A stretch of 64,000 nucleotides of DNA from positions 1-64,000 of the forward strand of contig PALV01000018.1 of the NCBI GenBank assembly GCA_002706685.1, given 5' to 3'. The position numbers and the translations under genes were made by a program. The stretch comes from Gammaproteobacteria bacterium. Its GTDB lineage: Bacteria; Pseudomonadota; Gammaproteobacteria; Pseudomonadales; Pseudohongiellaceae. The notes under the pieces were generated by a model. It did not search any database, was not told the DNA's origin, and saw only the letters and a list, made by a program, of their open reading frames with translations. Of the stretch, positions 48,145 through 57,400 are shown piece by piece; within the stretch, counting starts at the first letter, position 1, and each line of letters opens with the position of its first letter.

Positions 48145-49110
48145 ATGATATCAAATCATTTCGCTACTTCCTCCATGGGCCGTTTTATGGGCATCCGCAG
48201 CGCCGTTCTATCCGCACTGCTGACACTGTCTGTTGCATCGCCTGCATCTGCCCAGGCAGCTGAATTAACTCTGGTGCGGTTTGGCGAGCCAGGTGCCGAA
48301 AAACCCGGCCTGGTGGATGATCAGGGGCGAATTCGGGACCTGTCAGCTCATATCAGCGAGCTGACGCCGGCGCAGCTGAGCGACGACAGCCTGCAGCGTC
48401 TGGCGGCGATATCAGCTGACTCTCTTCCGTTGGTTTCCGGCAACCCGCGACTGGCCGCACCCATGACGGGCGCAGGCAAGATTGTCGCGATCGGGTTCAA
48501 CTATGTCGACCATGCTGCTGAAATGGCCGTCGATCTGCCAGAAGAACCTCTGGTGTTCATGAAAGCAGTGACCGCGCTCAGCAACCCCTTCGATGACATC
48601 ATCACGCCTCGTGCTGCAACCAAGCTGGACTATGAGGCCGAACTGGTGGTGGTGATTGGCAAACGTGCCCAGTATGTCAGCCAGGAAGATGCGCTTGACT
48701 ACGTGGCTGGCTATACCACTGGCAACGATGTATCGGAGCGAGCGTTTCAACGCGAACGCGCCGGTCAGTTCGTCAAGGGCAAAAGCGCCGACTCTTTTGC
48801 CCCCTTTGGCCCCTACCTGGTGACACGCGATTCGATAGAGGACGTGCAAAACCTGCGCATCTGGTCCGAAATCAATGGCGAAATGCGCCAGGATGGCAAC
48901 ACCAGCCAGATGGTGTTTGGGGTTGCGCATATCGTCAGTTATCTGAGTCAGTTCATGACACTGATGCCCGGCGACCTGATCTACACCGGCACACCCGAAG
49001 GCGTCGGTGACGGCATGACTCCTCCTCAGTACCTGCAGCCCGGTGACATTGTGCGTATCGGTATTGATGGCATTGGCGAGCTGCGCCAGACAGTGGTGCC
49101 GGCCCCCTGA
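48145..49110 (+). CDS. Exported fumarylacetoacetate-hydrolase-fold protein
   Basis: A 321-residue protein with a signal peptide of about 38 residues ending near SPASAQA, followed by a full FAH catalytic domain: AIGFNYVDHAAEM, KAVTALSNPFDDI, the metal acidics in LDYEAELVVVIGK, and TGTPEGVGDGM. FAH-fold enzymes are normally cytoplasmic; export here is unusual. ATG at 48145 has GAGAAT upstream. A TTG at 48088 is possible but overlaps a TATAAT-like promoter hexamer (48093-48098). Likely a C-C bond hydrolase or decarboxylase; the periplasmic substrate is unknown. Confidence 0.88.
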   Translation: MISNHFATSSMGRFMGIRSAVLSALLTLSVASPASAQAAELTLVRFGEPGAEKPGLVDDQGRIRDLSAHISELTPAQLSDDSLQRLAAISADSLPLVSGNPRLAAPMTGAGKIVAIGFNYVDHAAEMAVDLPEEPLVFMKAVTALSNPFDDIITPRAATKLDYEAELVVVIGKRAQYVSQEDALDYVAGYTTGNDVSERAFQRERAGQFVKGKSADSFAPFGPYLVTRDSIEDVQNLRIWSEINGEMRQDGNTSQMVFGVAHIVSYLSQFMTLMPGDLIYTGTPEGVGDGMTPPQYLQPGDIVRIGIDGIGELRQTVVPAP

Positions 49111-49111
49111 T

Positions 49112-49579
49112 ATGACACCTGGAATCGACGCAGCCAGCAAGGCCGGCATCAAGTACCGGATCCATGAGTACACTCATGATCCGGCGCACGCGTCTTATGG
49201 TCTTGAGGCTGCAGAAAAAATGCAGGTCTCGCCTGATCGGGTGTTTAAAACACTGGTCGCAGCCCTGGACACCAGGGAATTGCTGGTGGCCGTAATCCCA
49301 GTATCAACAAGCCTGAATATGAAACTGCTGGCGAAGGCCGCAGGCGGCAAAAAGGCTGCAATGGCAGAGGTCAATGCCGTCCAGCGCAGCACCGGCTACG
49401 TGCTGGGTGGCGTCAGCCCACTGGGACAGAAAAAGCGGCTGCGCACCTTCATAGACACCAGCGCAACTGACTTTGCGACCATCTTTGTCAGCGCAGGCAA
49501 GCGTGGCCTGGAGATAGAGCTGAGTCCGAACGACCTGAAAACACTGACAGCTGCCCAGTTTGCAGCGCTGTCAGCCTGA
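49112..49579 (+). CDS. ybaK: Cys-tRNA(Pro) deacylase YbaK
   Basis: Trans-editing factor that removes cysteine wrongly loaded on tRNA-Pro. 155 residues from ATG at 49112, one base after the FAH stop (TGA T ATG). Family motifs: EYTHDP at the start, KTLVAAL, LNMKLLAKAAGGKKAAMAE, GYVLGGVSPLGQKK and DTSA, typical of YbaK/EbsC. It overlaps the convergent amidoligase gene tail by nine bases. Ribosome site is weak; it may be coupled to the FAH gene. Confidence 0.94.
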   Translation: MTPGIDAASKAGIKYRIHEYTHDPAHASYGLEAAEKMQVSPDRVFKTLVAALDTRELLVAVIPVSTSLNMKLLAKAAGGKKAAMAEVNAVQRSTGYVLGGVSPLGQKKRLRTFIDTSATDFATIFVSAGKRGLEIELSPNDLKTLTAAQFAALSA

Positions 49580-50596
49580 ACTGCCTGTCAACATCGGTAC
49601 ATACTGGCCCTGCAGTGTTTTTAACCACTGCCCAAACAGGCGCTCTGACGGCGAGTTCAGATAAGCAAGATAATCGTGGCAGCACAGATTGAGTAACTGC
49701 CGGTCCGCTGCCAGTCTTTCCACAGCGAGCCAGTCATTCCATGCCAGCGACAGCGACCAGCCTTCGTCGTGAATGTCACAGTTGGGCAATCGATAATGCA
49801 GTGCGGGTCGTGACTTGATGCGCGGATCATCGGTGTATTCCCGAACCAGTTTTTCGTCCACATGGGCGAATACGGGCAACATGTCCAGTGCCCGGTTGCG
49901 GGTTGGATTGAATTCAAGATAGTCACGCATCAGCTGTTCAAGATCAGGCTGGTAGTCCGGCGCCAGCACCAGGCGCACATAATCGACCGGGAAGGGGTCG
50001 ATGTAAGGTGTCACCCGACGCGCCATGTCCACCTGGCATCGGACCCGCAGCCAGTCGAACAGGCAAAAGAACGCCTTGAGAATGGAATCAATATAGTCCG
50101 CAGTGGTCTCTGGCACCTCCATGTTCAGATGCATGCCGAACGCGTTCGACCAGCGGTCAGAGGTCCCTTTTGCGCCATGCTTCCTGATACGCGATATCAG
50201 GGTTTCCACCTGCTGCAAACGCGCCATTGGCAGTGGCGGACTGACCAGCTCTACAGGCACAACAGTCTCTGCAACACTGGCCATCAGCTCCTCCAGCGAT
50301 TGCACCAGCTCACCCATCATGCCCGGCTCAATGGCCTGCCGCCCCATACTCTTGAGCAGCCCAAAGTCCAGTTCCACCTGCCAGTCTCCCGCCGGGTCGC
50401 CCACAATCTCCCAATCATAGCGTCCGCTTTCGCGCACATCGACGGCCATGCCCTGATCATGCAGGAACTCTGAGACCAGCTTTGCAAGCCTGTCGACAGT
50501 GATATCACTCATCTCAAGCTCAACGCCAAGCCGTCGCTCCTTACCCTCAGCATTGCGGGTAATGTCCGGCATCTGGACAGGCTGCACCTCACTCAT
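49571..50596 (-). CDS. Amidoligase (amidoligase_2 family)
   Basis: A 341-residue member of the ATP-dependent carboxylate-amine ligase family described by comparative genomics as amidoligases, glutamine-synthetase-like enzymes that form amide bonds. Signatures: LGVELEMS (23-30), the strand pair ending in WQVELDFGLLKS (72-83), ELVSPPL (116-122) and FGMHLNM (153-159), then a large helical C-terminal half. The ATG lies inside the end of the GGCT-like gene (ATGAGTGA, eight-base overlap), so the two are made together. The substrate is unknown; linked GGCT domains in this family suggest gamma-glutamyl amides. Confidence 0.9.
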   Translation of the reverse strand: MSEVQPVQMPDITRNAEGKERRLGVELEMSDITVDRLAKLVSEFLHDQGMAVDVRESGRYDWEIVGDPAGDWQVELDFGLLKSMGRQAIEPGMMGELVQSLEELMASVAETVVPVELVSPPLPMARLQQVETLISRIRKHGAKGTSDRWSNAFGMHLNMEVPETTADYIDSILKAFFCLFDWLRVRCQVDMARRVTPYIDPFPVDYVRLVLAPDYQPDLEQLMRDYLEFNPTRNRALDMLPVFAHVDEKLVREYTDDPRIKSRPALHYRLPNCDIHDEGWSLSLAWNDWLAVERLAADRQLLNLCCHDYLAYLNSPSERLFGQWLKTLQGQYVPMLTGSSG

Positions 50597-51116
50597 TACC
50601 GCGAGACTCCGGCGTCGTGGGCTCAACAGATCCCTGTTGCCCAGGCGGGCCACCGTCAGGCTCAGGTCGGATTCGTTGATACACCCAGGCTCGCCCGCCG
50701 TCTTCAAGGGTCACGACGAAGCGTCGATAGCGCTGACCCAGACGCTCATAGCGATCCAGGCGCCTCAGCTGACGCTCATTAACGGTCAGCACCAGACCGC
50801 TGACACTGGCCGACTCATCTTCGACAATATCCAGACCAGCACGACGATAACCAGATAGCGCGCCCGGACGGCCAGTGATCCTGGAACCGGTCACCAGCAT
50901 CCTGACTGCCGGATTTCGCAGCGTTCCGAAAACGAAAAGCCGGGCTTCGCCGTTCTCGTCAAATCCGTAGCTGGCCTGCTCCAGCTCAAGTTGCATGGCC
51001 TGTGGCACCTCAAAATTCGCGGGATTCAGATATACATGCCACCAGAGAACGGCTGGCACTGCAAGTAGCAATGCCAGCAGCAGTGAACGAGAGCGTGTCA
51101 GGCGGGGCCAGCGCAA
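50589..51116 (-). CDS. Membrane-anchored gamma-glutamylcyclotransferase-like protein
   Basis: A 175-residue protein with one N-terminal membrane helix (about 10-28), then a GGCT/AIG2-like domain: FVFGTLRNPAVR (61-72) is the substrate-binding loop, VSGLVLTV strand with acidic residues just ahead (EDES, 99-102) supplying the likely general base, and LRRLDRYE...YRR (118-132) completes the fold. GGCT enzymes cleave gamma-glutamyl amides by cyclisation to 5-oxoproline. Fused anchoring to the membrane is unusual. The C-terminal tail is Pro/Gly/Glu-rich. It overlaps the amidoligase start and follows the serine hydrolase by 21 bases. Confidence 0.82.
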   Translation of the reverse strand: MRWPRLTRSRSLLLALLLAVPAVLWWHVYLNPANFEVPQAMQLELEQASYGFDENGEARLFVFGTLRNPAVRMLVTGSRITGRPGALSGYRRAGLDIVEDESASVSGLVLTVNERQLRRLDRYERLGQRYRRFVVTLEDGGRAWVYQRIRPEPDGGPPGQQGSVEPTTPESRGNE

Positions 51117-51137
51117 GAATCCTCCTGTCTGAATCGC

Positions 51138-52436
51138 TTACTCGCCAGCCGGGCCGTTCAGAGCATCAACGATGTTCGTTTTGAACTCTTCCCGAAAGCC
51201 ATTACCACTGGCGGGTGAGACCTGTGCCATGATCACAGCAATCATATTATTGACGGGATCGATCCAGAAACGGGTGCCAGCTGATCCATCCCACCAGTAC
51301 TCACCGGTGCTGACGGGGTGATTGTAGGCAGCTGGGTCCATCGCAACCGCAAAGCCGCCCAGCGACCATCCCGAGCCAAGCCAGTACCCGCCACTACCGA
51401 TTGGCAGAAGCGCATCAGGAATGGCATTTTCCGATACCAGACGCCGCGTCTGTTCGCTGAACAATGCCTCACCATCGGGTCGCGTGTTGGTCAATAAGGC
51501 GTGGGAGAACGACAGGAAATCTGCAGTGCTGGAAACCAGGCCCACACCACTGCTGGTCAAGGTCCGGCGCTCGGTGACGGGAATGTCCTCCATCTCTATG
51601 GCCCTTAACTGCCCTGCGTCATCCGGCCGATACACGGTTGCCAGTCGTGGGGCACGTTCTTCATCGACGTAAAACACGGTATCAGTCATACCCAGCGGCT
51701 GAAAAAGCTGCTCCTCCAGGTAGACATCAACGGGCTGCCCCGTCACCACCTCAATCACGCGCCCCAATACTTCAGCATGCAGACCATAACGAAACTGGGT
51801 ACCCGGATCCTCAAACAGCGGCAGAGCCGCTGCATTGTCAACCACCTGCGCCAGGGTCTGGTCATAGCTGTGGACATTATTGGCGCGATAGAGCGAGCTG
51901 CTGCGACTGCCAAGGCCTGAGGTGTGCGTCAGCAACTGGGCAAGGGTTATATCACCGACCCTGGCCCGCACTGCGCCGGGGTCCGGATTGGCAGAATCGA
52001 TCAGCACGGGTTGATTAGCGAAGGCCGGCAGGTACTGGCTGACTGGGTCATTGACGTCCAGCAACCCCTGATCATGCAACAGCAGGATTGCCACGGCGGT
52101 CACTGGTCGAGTCATTGAATAGGTGCGAAACAGCGCATCCAGCGGCATCTCATCACGGCTTTCAATGTCGCGCCAGCCCACCGCCTCGGCGTACACGAGC
52201 TTGTCGTCCTTCATGATCGCCGCAACAGCACCAGCAATGTCATTGGCTTCCACGCGCGCGCGCAGGGCGGATGTTGCAGACTGCAGAGCCTGATCAGACA
52301 AGCCAACCGTGGCTGGTGACGCGGTGTCGAACCGATCCGACCAGGGCAGAGATGACCCGGCACTTTGCGACAGAGCGGTGCCGGCAGACAACATCATCAG
52401 CACGCCTACTGAAACCGCCTTGAAACCCGTTTGCAT
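51138..52436 (-). CDS. Class-C-type serine hydrolase with SxxR motif
   Basis: A 432-residue exported protein of the beta-lactamase/esterase EstB group, with a signal peptide ending near ALSQ. The nucleophile motif reads SMTR (107-110): the lysine normally in SxxK is arginine, encoded by CGA. Tyr217 in RYGLHAEVLGRV is the second-motif tyrosine, and DGSAGTRFWIDP near the C-terminus matches the third motif region. Without the lysine, catalysis may be altered, although such SMTR variants recur in annotated families. Beta-lactam hydrolysis is not predicted. It follows the MoaD-like gene by 44 bases. Confidence 0.88.
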   Translation of the reverse strand: MQTGFKAVSVGVLMMLSAGTALSQSAGSSLPWSDRFDTASPATVGLSDQALQSATSALRARVEANDIAGAVAAIMKDDKLVYAEAVGWRDIESRDEMPLDALFRTYSMTRPVTAVAILLLHDQGLLDVNDPVSQYLPAFANQPVLIDSANPDPGAVRARVGDITLAQLLTHTSGLGSRSSSLYRANNVHSYDQTLAQVVDNAAALPLFEDPGTQFRYGLHAEVLGRVIEVVTGQPVDVYLEEQLFQPLGMTDTVFYVDEERAPRLATVYRPDDAGQLRAIEMEDIPVTERRTLTSSGVGLVSSTADFLSFSHALLTNTRPDGEALFSEQTRRLVSENAIPDALLPIGSGGYWLGSGWSLGGFAVAMDPAAYNHPVSTGEYWWDGSAGTRFWIDPVNNMIAVIMAQVSPASGNGFREEFKTNIVDALNGPAGE

Positions 52437-52480
52437 CTGAATACTCTCCCGTCATATTGATGATGACAGGCAGTCTACAT

Positions 52481-52759
52481 TCAACCTCCACTCAAGGCAC
52501 CCACAATCTGTATGCGACCACCATCCGGCACTGGCACAGTCAGATCATGAACCAGCGTTTCGCCCACAAACATGGCAATGTGCCGGCGGATACGCTGATG
52601 TTCGTCTACCACTCTGAATCTCAGGCCCGGGAATTTCAATTCCAGCGCATCCAGAACGCCTGCCAGTGTCAGGGTGTTAACCGGCAGACTCAAGACCAGG
52701 TGACGCTGAGCACCGGTATAGTCATCCAGCTGACTGGGCAGGGTGACAGTGATGTTCAT
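52481..52759 (-). CDS. MoaD/ThiS-like ubiquitin-fold protein ending in Gly-Gly
   Basis: A 92-residue beta-grasp protein. It starts with a typical beta-hairpin (MNITVTLPSQL), has a central LAGVLDALELKFPGLR helix, and ends ...GALSGG, the GG tail that is adenylated and thiocarboxylated in MoaD, ThiS and small archaeal modifiers. No E1-like activating enzyme (MoeB/ThiF) or MoaE is adjacent. It overlaps the BNR gene by one base. Possible roles: sulfur carrier or protein tag; not determined. Confidence 0.85.
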   Translation of the reverse strand: MNITVTLPSQLDDYTGAQRHLVLSLPVNTLTLAGVLDALELKFPGLRFRVVDEHQRIRRHIAMFVGETLVHDLTVPVPDGGRIQIVGALSGG

Positions 52760-53916
52760 TACTCAGCCCGCTCAGCCACTTCTACTGAATAAATCTGTGG
52801 CAGATCCATGGCCAGCCCCTGCCAGGAGTCGCCACTATCAAAGCTGCCCCAGATCTGGCCGTTGGTGGTCCCCAGATATACGCCCGTCTGATCATGTGAA
52901 TCTACTGCCATACACTGACGTTTGACCGTCCACCAGGCCTGCGAGACAGGAAAACCTTTATCCAGTCGCTGCCAGCTCATGCCGCCATCGTGACTGCGAT
53001 ACACCGCAGGTTTACCCTGAGGACTGGTTCTCGGCCACTGTCCCGAGCCATCCATGGGGAAAACCCAGATCGTCTCCGGGTCGCGCGGATGCACAAGCAT
53101 GGGAAAACCAATATCACCAATCTCGACAGGCATATTGTCACCGATACGCTGCCAGGTTTCGCCTTTGTCACGATCCATACGATAGATACCACAATGGTTT
53201 TGATGGTACAGCCGATTTGAATGAACTGGGTGCATGACCACACAGTGTGGATCGTGACCATACTCATATTCGCTGCCATCTTCTTTAGGGGGATAAAAGT
53301 CCATGGCAACGCCTTTGTTCAGGGGACGCCAGGTCTCACCCTCATCATGGCTTTCAAAAATGCCGCCGCTGGACATGCCAATCAGCAGGTGTCGCGCGTC
53401 AGCCGGGTCCACGATCACTGAATGCAGTTTCGGACCATCCGGTGTGCCGTCCTTGTCACCGCCGCGCCAGTCCACAAATTCAGCCAGGTGGTTCAGCCCG
53501 ACCACCTCCTGCCAGCTCATTCCGCCATCATTGGACCGGAACAGACCCTGGGGAGAGGTGCCGGCATACCACACATCAGGCTGACTGGCGTGTCCCGGCG
53601 TCAACCAGAAGACATGATCCACGGCCCTGGCTGTTGAGCCTACTGGGGCAAATGCAGGCGGCTGCGTCGACTCCCGCCAGGTCTCGCCTGCATCTGTCGA
53701 CACAAATACAGACGGCCCAAGATGCCCACTGCCCACGGCCATGAGCTGATAACCCGGCCGGCGCGGATCCTCCACGTAGTGGCTGACTACTGCCCCCAGA
53801 TGCATAGGCCCGGTCAATTGCCGCAGCTGCCTGTCACTGCCAAGCGTCAGGCACCATGCGCCCTTTTTTGTACCGATCAACAGCGTTGTTGCTGCCGGCT
53901 CCCTGTTTTTATTCAT
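52759..53916 (-). CDS. BNR-repeat beta-propeller (sialidase-like) protein
   Basis: A 385-residue soluble protein without a signal peptide. It contains several Asp-box/BNR units (STDAGETWRES, SNDGGMSWQEV, SHDEGETWRPL, RDKGETWQRI, SHDGGMSWQRL, SFDSGDSWQGL), each marking one propeller blade. It is annotated broadly as exo-alpha-sialidase, but catalytic residues of true sialidases are not obvious and the cytoplasmic location argues against it. The one-base overlap with the ubiquitin-fold gene suggests that they work together. A start at ATG 53916 is used. Confidence 0.85.
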   Translation of the reverse strand: MNKNREPAATTLLIGTKKGAWCLTLGSDRQLRQLTGPMHLGAVVSHYVEDPRRPGYQLMAVGSGHLGPSVFVSTDAGETWRESTQPPAFAPVGSTARAVDHVFWLTPGHASQPDVWYAGTSPQGLFRSNDGGMSWQEVVGLNHLAEFVDWRGGDKDGTPDGPKLHSVIVDPADARHLLIGMSSGGIFESHDEGETWRPLNKGVAMDFYPPKEDGSEYEYGHDPHCVVMHPVHSNRLYHQNHCGIYRMDRDKGETWQRIGDNMPVEIGDIGFPMLVHPRDPETIWVFPMDGSGQWPRTSPQGKPAVYRSHDGGMSWQRLDKGFPVSQAWWTVKRQCMAVDSHDQTGVYLGTTNGQIWGSFDSGDSWQGLAMDLPQIYSVEVAERAE

Positions 53917-54420
53917 GTCTGATGTCCTTTGCCGCGCTGAAATTGAAGGATTCCAACCAATCAGTCGTTACAGTTTGACCTCTTTCGACACAGTTTGAAG
54001 AAAAAATTGACTCTGTCAAAAAACATGGTTTATGCTTCGAGCGATCGATCGCACAGGTCTTGATTGCAAGATTTTTGTTTCAAAACATAGCGTTACGAAA
54101 AGAAACAAAATGATCATTCTGTGGAGATTGGTAACACTTTTCGAGCAGTACCTGCCGTGGAAAGTGTGACAATTCAGATCCGCCAGACGCATAACAACAA
54201 CAAACAGAAACTGCAAAAAGCAACAACGTGAAGAGGGCTGACGAAGGCCCCTGTAGGCACTGGCTATTTTTATGGCCGGGAGTGATAGAGCCGAGTATTG
54301 CTATTACCTCAAGCAAACGGGGTACTGCGTTCCAGTTCTTATCTGTTTGTGTGTCCGTTACACGTATACAGGTGGAAACTTAACTGCAGTAAATAATAAG
54401 TACTAAGGGGGGGAAACCCG
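53917..54420 (+). other. Long AT-rich leader of the TonB-dependent receptor
   Basis: About 504 bases without a gene between the divergent BNR gene and the receptor. It contains a direct repeat ACAGTTTGA (53970-53978 and 53990-53998, spaced 20 bases), an inverted repeat TTGACTCTGTCAA (54007-54019), a 12-base perfect palindrome GCGATCGATCGC (54041-54052), and small stem-loops near 54230-54290. I searched for a cobalamin-riboswitch-type core and did not find one. Confidence 0.5.
53970..54019 (+). promoter_or_regulatory. Direct and inverted repeats upstream of the receptor
   Basis: Two copies of ACAGTTTGA lie 20 bases apart, two helical turns, so the sites face the same side of the helix, followed by TTGACTCTGTCAA. 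This could be an operator for a regulator of the receptor gene or of the divergent BNR row. No regulator gene is next to it, so this is a guess. Confidence 0.35.
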
Positions 54421-57400
54421 ATGAAACTGAAAGAACTGTACCGGTGTATCGCATGCGCCTCACTGGTGGCACCAACCCTGGTGTTCGCACAGCAAGGCTC
54501 CGAGCCGGAAATCGAAGAAGTCGTTGTTACCGGTTCCTTGATTCGTGGCACACCTGTTGATGCCGCACTTCCCGTAGAAGTTTACTCTCAGGACGATCTG
54601 GCACTGTCCGGCTCGCCTTCTGCACTGGACTTCGCCAAAAGCCTGAGTATCTCTGGCGCTACTACCGGTGAATCCTACTACTTCGGCGGCGCTGGCCTCA
54701 CTGGTAGCGTGCAATACAACCTGCGCGGTATCGGCTCCGACAAAACACTGTCGCTGTTCAACGGCCGCCGCGTTACGCAAAACACCTCTGTTATTCCATC
54801 AATCGCACTGCAGCGCACCGAGATCCTTAAAGACGGCGCGGCTGTAACTTACGGTGCGGACGCCACAGGTGGTGTTGTAAACTTTATCAGCCGCGACAGC
54901 TTCGAAGGCATTGAAATCCAGTCTTCCTACAAGGCTATCGACGGCTCTGATGGCGACTGGAATGTCGGCATCGTAGGTGGCTTCAGTGGCGACGCGACTG
55001 ACGTTGTCTGGGCTGCTTCCTGGGATCACCGCTCACTGCTGAATGCCGACGAGCGTCCCTTCACCGATCTGCCTTACGGCGTCAACCCGGCTCCCTGGTC
55101 AACGCTGACCAACCTGGCTGGCTGGCTGCCACGTGGTGCGCTGCCCGCAACACAGACTTACAACCCGGCATCATCCAATGGTGCAGGCGACTGGGGCAAC
55201 CCGGTTGGTGGCGTAATTTCCGACTTCACTCAGAGCTCCTGTGAAGCCGTCGGTGGTGTATACGTCAACAGCTTCACCTGCGCCTACAACTACATTCCTT
55301 ACTACAACGTAGTATCAGAGAATGACATTTACCGCCTGTTCGGTCAGGTAACCACACAGGTGACTGACCAGATGGAGTTTTACGCACGCGCTGCCTACTC
55401 CATGGTGGATACACCTGCCCAGTACGGCTCGCCCTCACAGCCAGTGATTCGCGGCCCTGCCATCCACGGCGGCGCGACCTATCAGCTGTACGTACCGAAA
55501 AACAACCCGTTCGTCCAGGATTTCGCAACCCGTACAGGCTATATTAACAATCCGGCATGGGCGGTAACGCAGGGCTTTACGCCCATCACTTACCGTGCAT
55601 TTGCACACGGTGGTCTGGACACCTTCGCTGAAGATGGCAAGTACTCCACTCCCAGCAAAATCCGCAATAAGTTCACCCACCTGGTGGCCGGTTTTGAAGG
55701 TGAGTTCGACAACGGCATCACTTACGACATCGCTACCACTTACAACCAGTCCAACCTGTACGCCGACAGCCCCGACATGATGCTGTACAACGTTCAGGAA
55801 GCGCTGAATGGTTTTGGTGGCCCGAACTGTAACGTTCAGGATCTGAACCCGAACCGCTTCGGCACACAGAACCCGGCTATGGCAGGTTCTGCAGGCTGTA
55901 TGTGGTACAACCCGTTTGCATCCAACTTCGCCAGCCAGCCCGTGTATGGCCTGGCAAACCCAAGCTATGTACCAGGCGCAGAGAATCCGGACGAGCTGAT
56001 CGAGTGGATGTTTAACCCACGTGCAACCCGCGACGTTAACTGGAACCTGACCTTTGACGCCGTATTCAGCGGCGAGACTCCTCTGGAACTGCCAGGTGGT
56101 ATCGTAGGCTGGGCGGCTGGTGCACAGTTCCGTACCACCGAGAACCAGGAAATCGTAACAGACCCGCTGTATAACGGCTCACGTCCGTGTCAGAACCCGG
56201 CCACAGATGGCCAGGTACCTCGTGACCCGGCTGACCCGCTGTACAATGGCTGTACGCCTGACGAGCCAGGTCCATTCCAGTTCTTCTCAACCAACCCGGC
56301 TGACTTCAGCACCCAGGATCAGACCTCCGTATTCGGCGAATTGAGCCTGCCTGTGCTGGATAACGTGTTCCTGTCTGCAGCAGCACGCTACGAAGAGTTC
56401 TCTGGTGGTCTGGATTCAACGGTATACAAGGTCTCTGGCCAGTGGAACATCACTGACAACATGTCAGTCCGTGGTTCTTATGGTACCAACTACCAGGCAC
56501 CGGGCGCCGATATCATTCCAGGTGAATTCGCCAGCGGCACTGCCAGCTACACCGTCGCCGGTGGTAACTGGCGTGGCGCACAGACGGTAACCCGCTCTGA
56601 CATCGTTCCAGAAGAAGCGACTGTCTGGAGCTCAGGTTTCATCTGGCAATCTGAAGGCTTCACTGCGGGCAGCGACTTCCGTTTCATCATTGACTATTTC
56701 AATATCGAAACTGAAAACGAGCTGGGCCTGCTGGCTTCAGTTAACCAGATCGCGTCGTCAGTGTTCAGCATTTCGCCAACCGGCTCAGGCGCTGTCCCGA
56801 CCAACGGCACTGCACTGGCTGACTGTTCACACCCGCTGGTTGGTCGAGTGACCTTCAACGGCCAGTGTGTACAGGGCGTAACGACTGCCGCCGACTTCTC
56901 GGAAATTCGTACTGACTTTGGTAACGGTCCTGGCCAGCTGACCGCTGGTTTTGACATCCAGACCACGTATGGTTTCCCGGCGTTCTCTGGCGACGTGACC
57001 TTGAGTGCAACAGCCACCAAGATCAACAAGTTCCAGTACACTGAAACCACGCTGGACGGCTTCCAGATCGAACCGGGCGCTGACCGACTGGGCTTCCTGA
57101 ACTTCGCAACCATTGCCAACGCTGTTTCCGAATGGCGCGGCAACCTGACAGCGAACTACGCTCAGGGCGACCACAACTTCCGTCTGCAGGCTCTGTACAT
57201 CAAAGGCGTGAAGGATGATCGATTCTTCAATGCTGATGGCAGCCGCGTCGGTGACGCTGCTCTGACACCAGCTGGTCGTCAGATTGGCAGCACTGCAGCC
57301 TATGGTCCAAGCCTGTATGGTGTATACGGTGAAGACTGGGTATCAGTCGACTTCCACTACACCCTGGACCTGCTGGACTGGGATGCAACCCTGTCAGCAT

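Noticed and set aside
53917..54420. Cobalamin riboswitch before the TonB receptor
   Set aside because: The leader lacks the conserved B12-box core; only unspecific stem-loops are visible.
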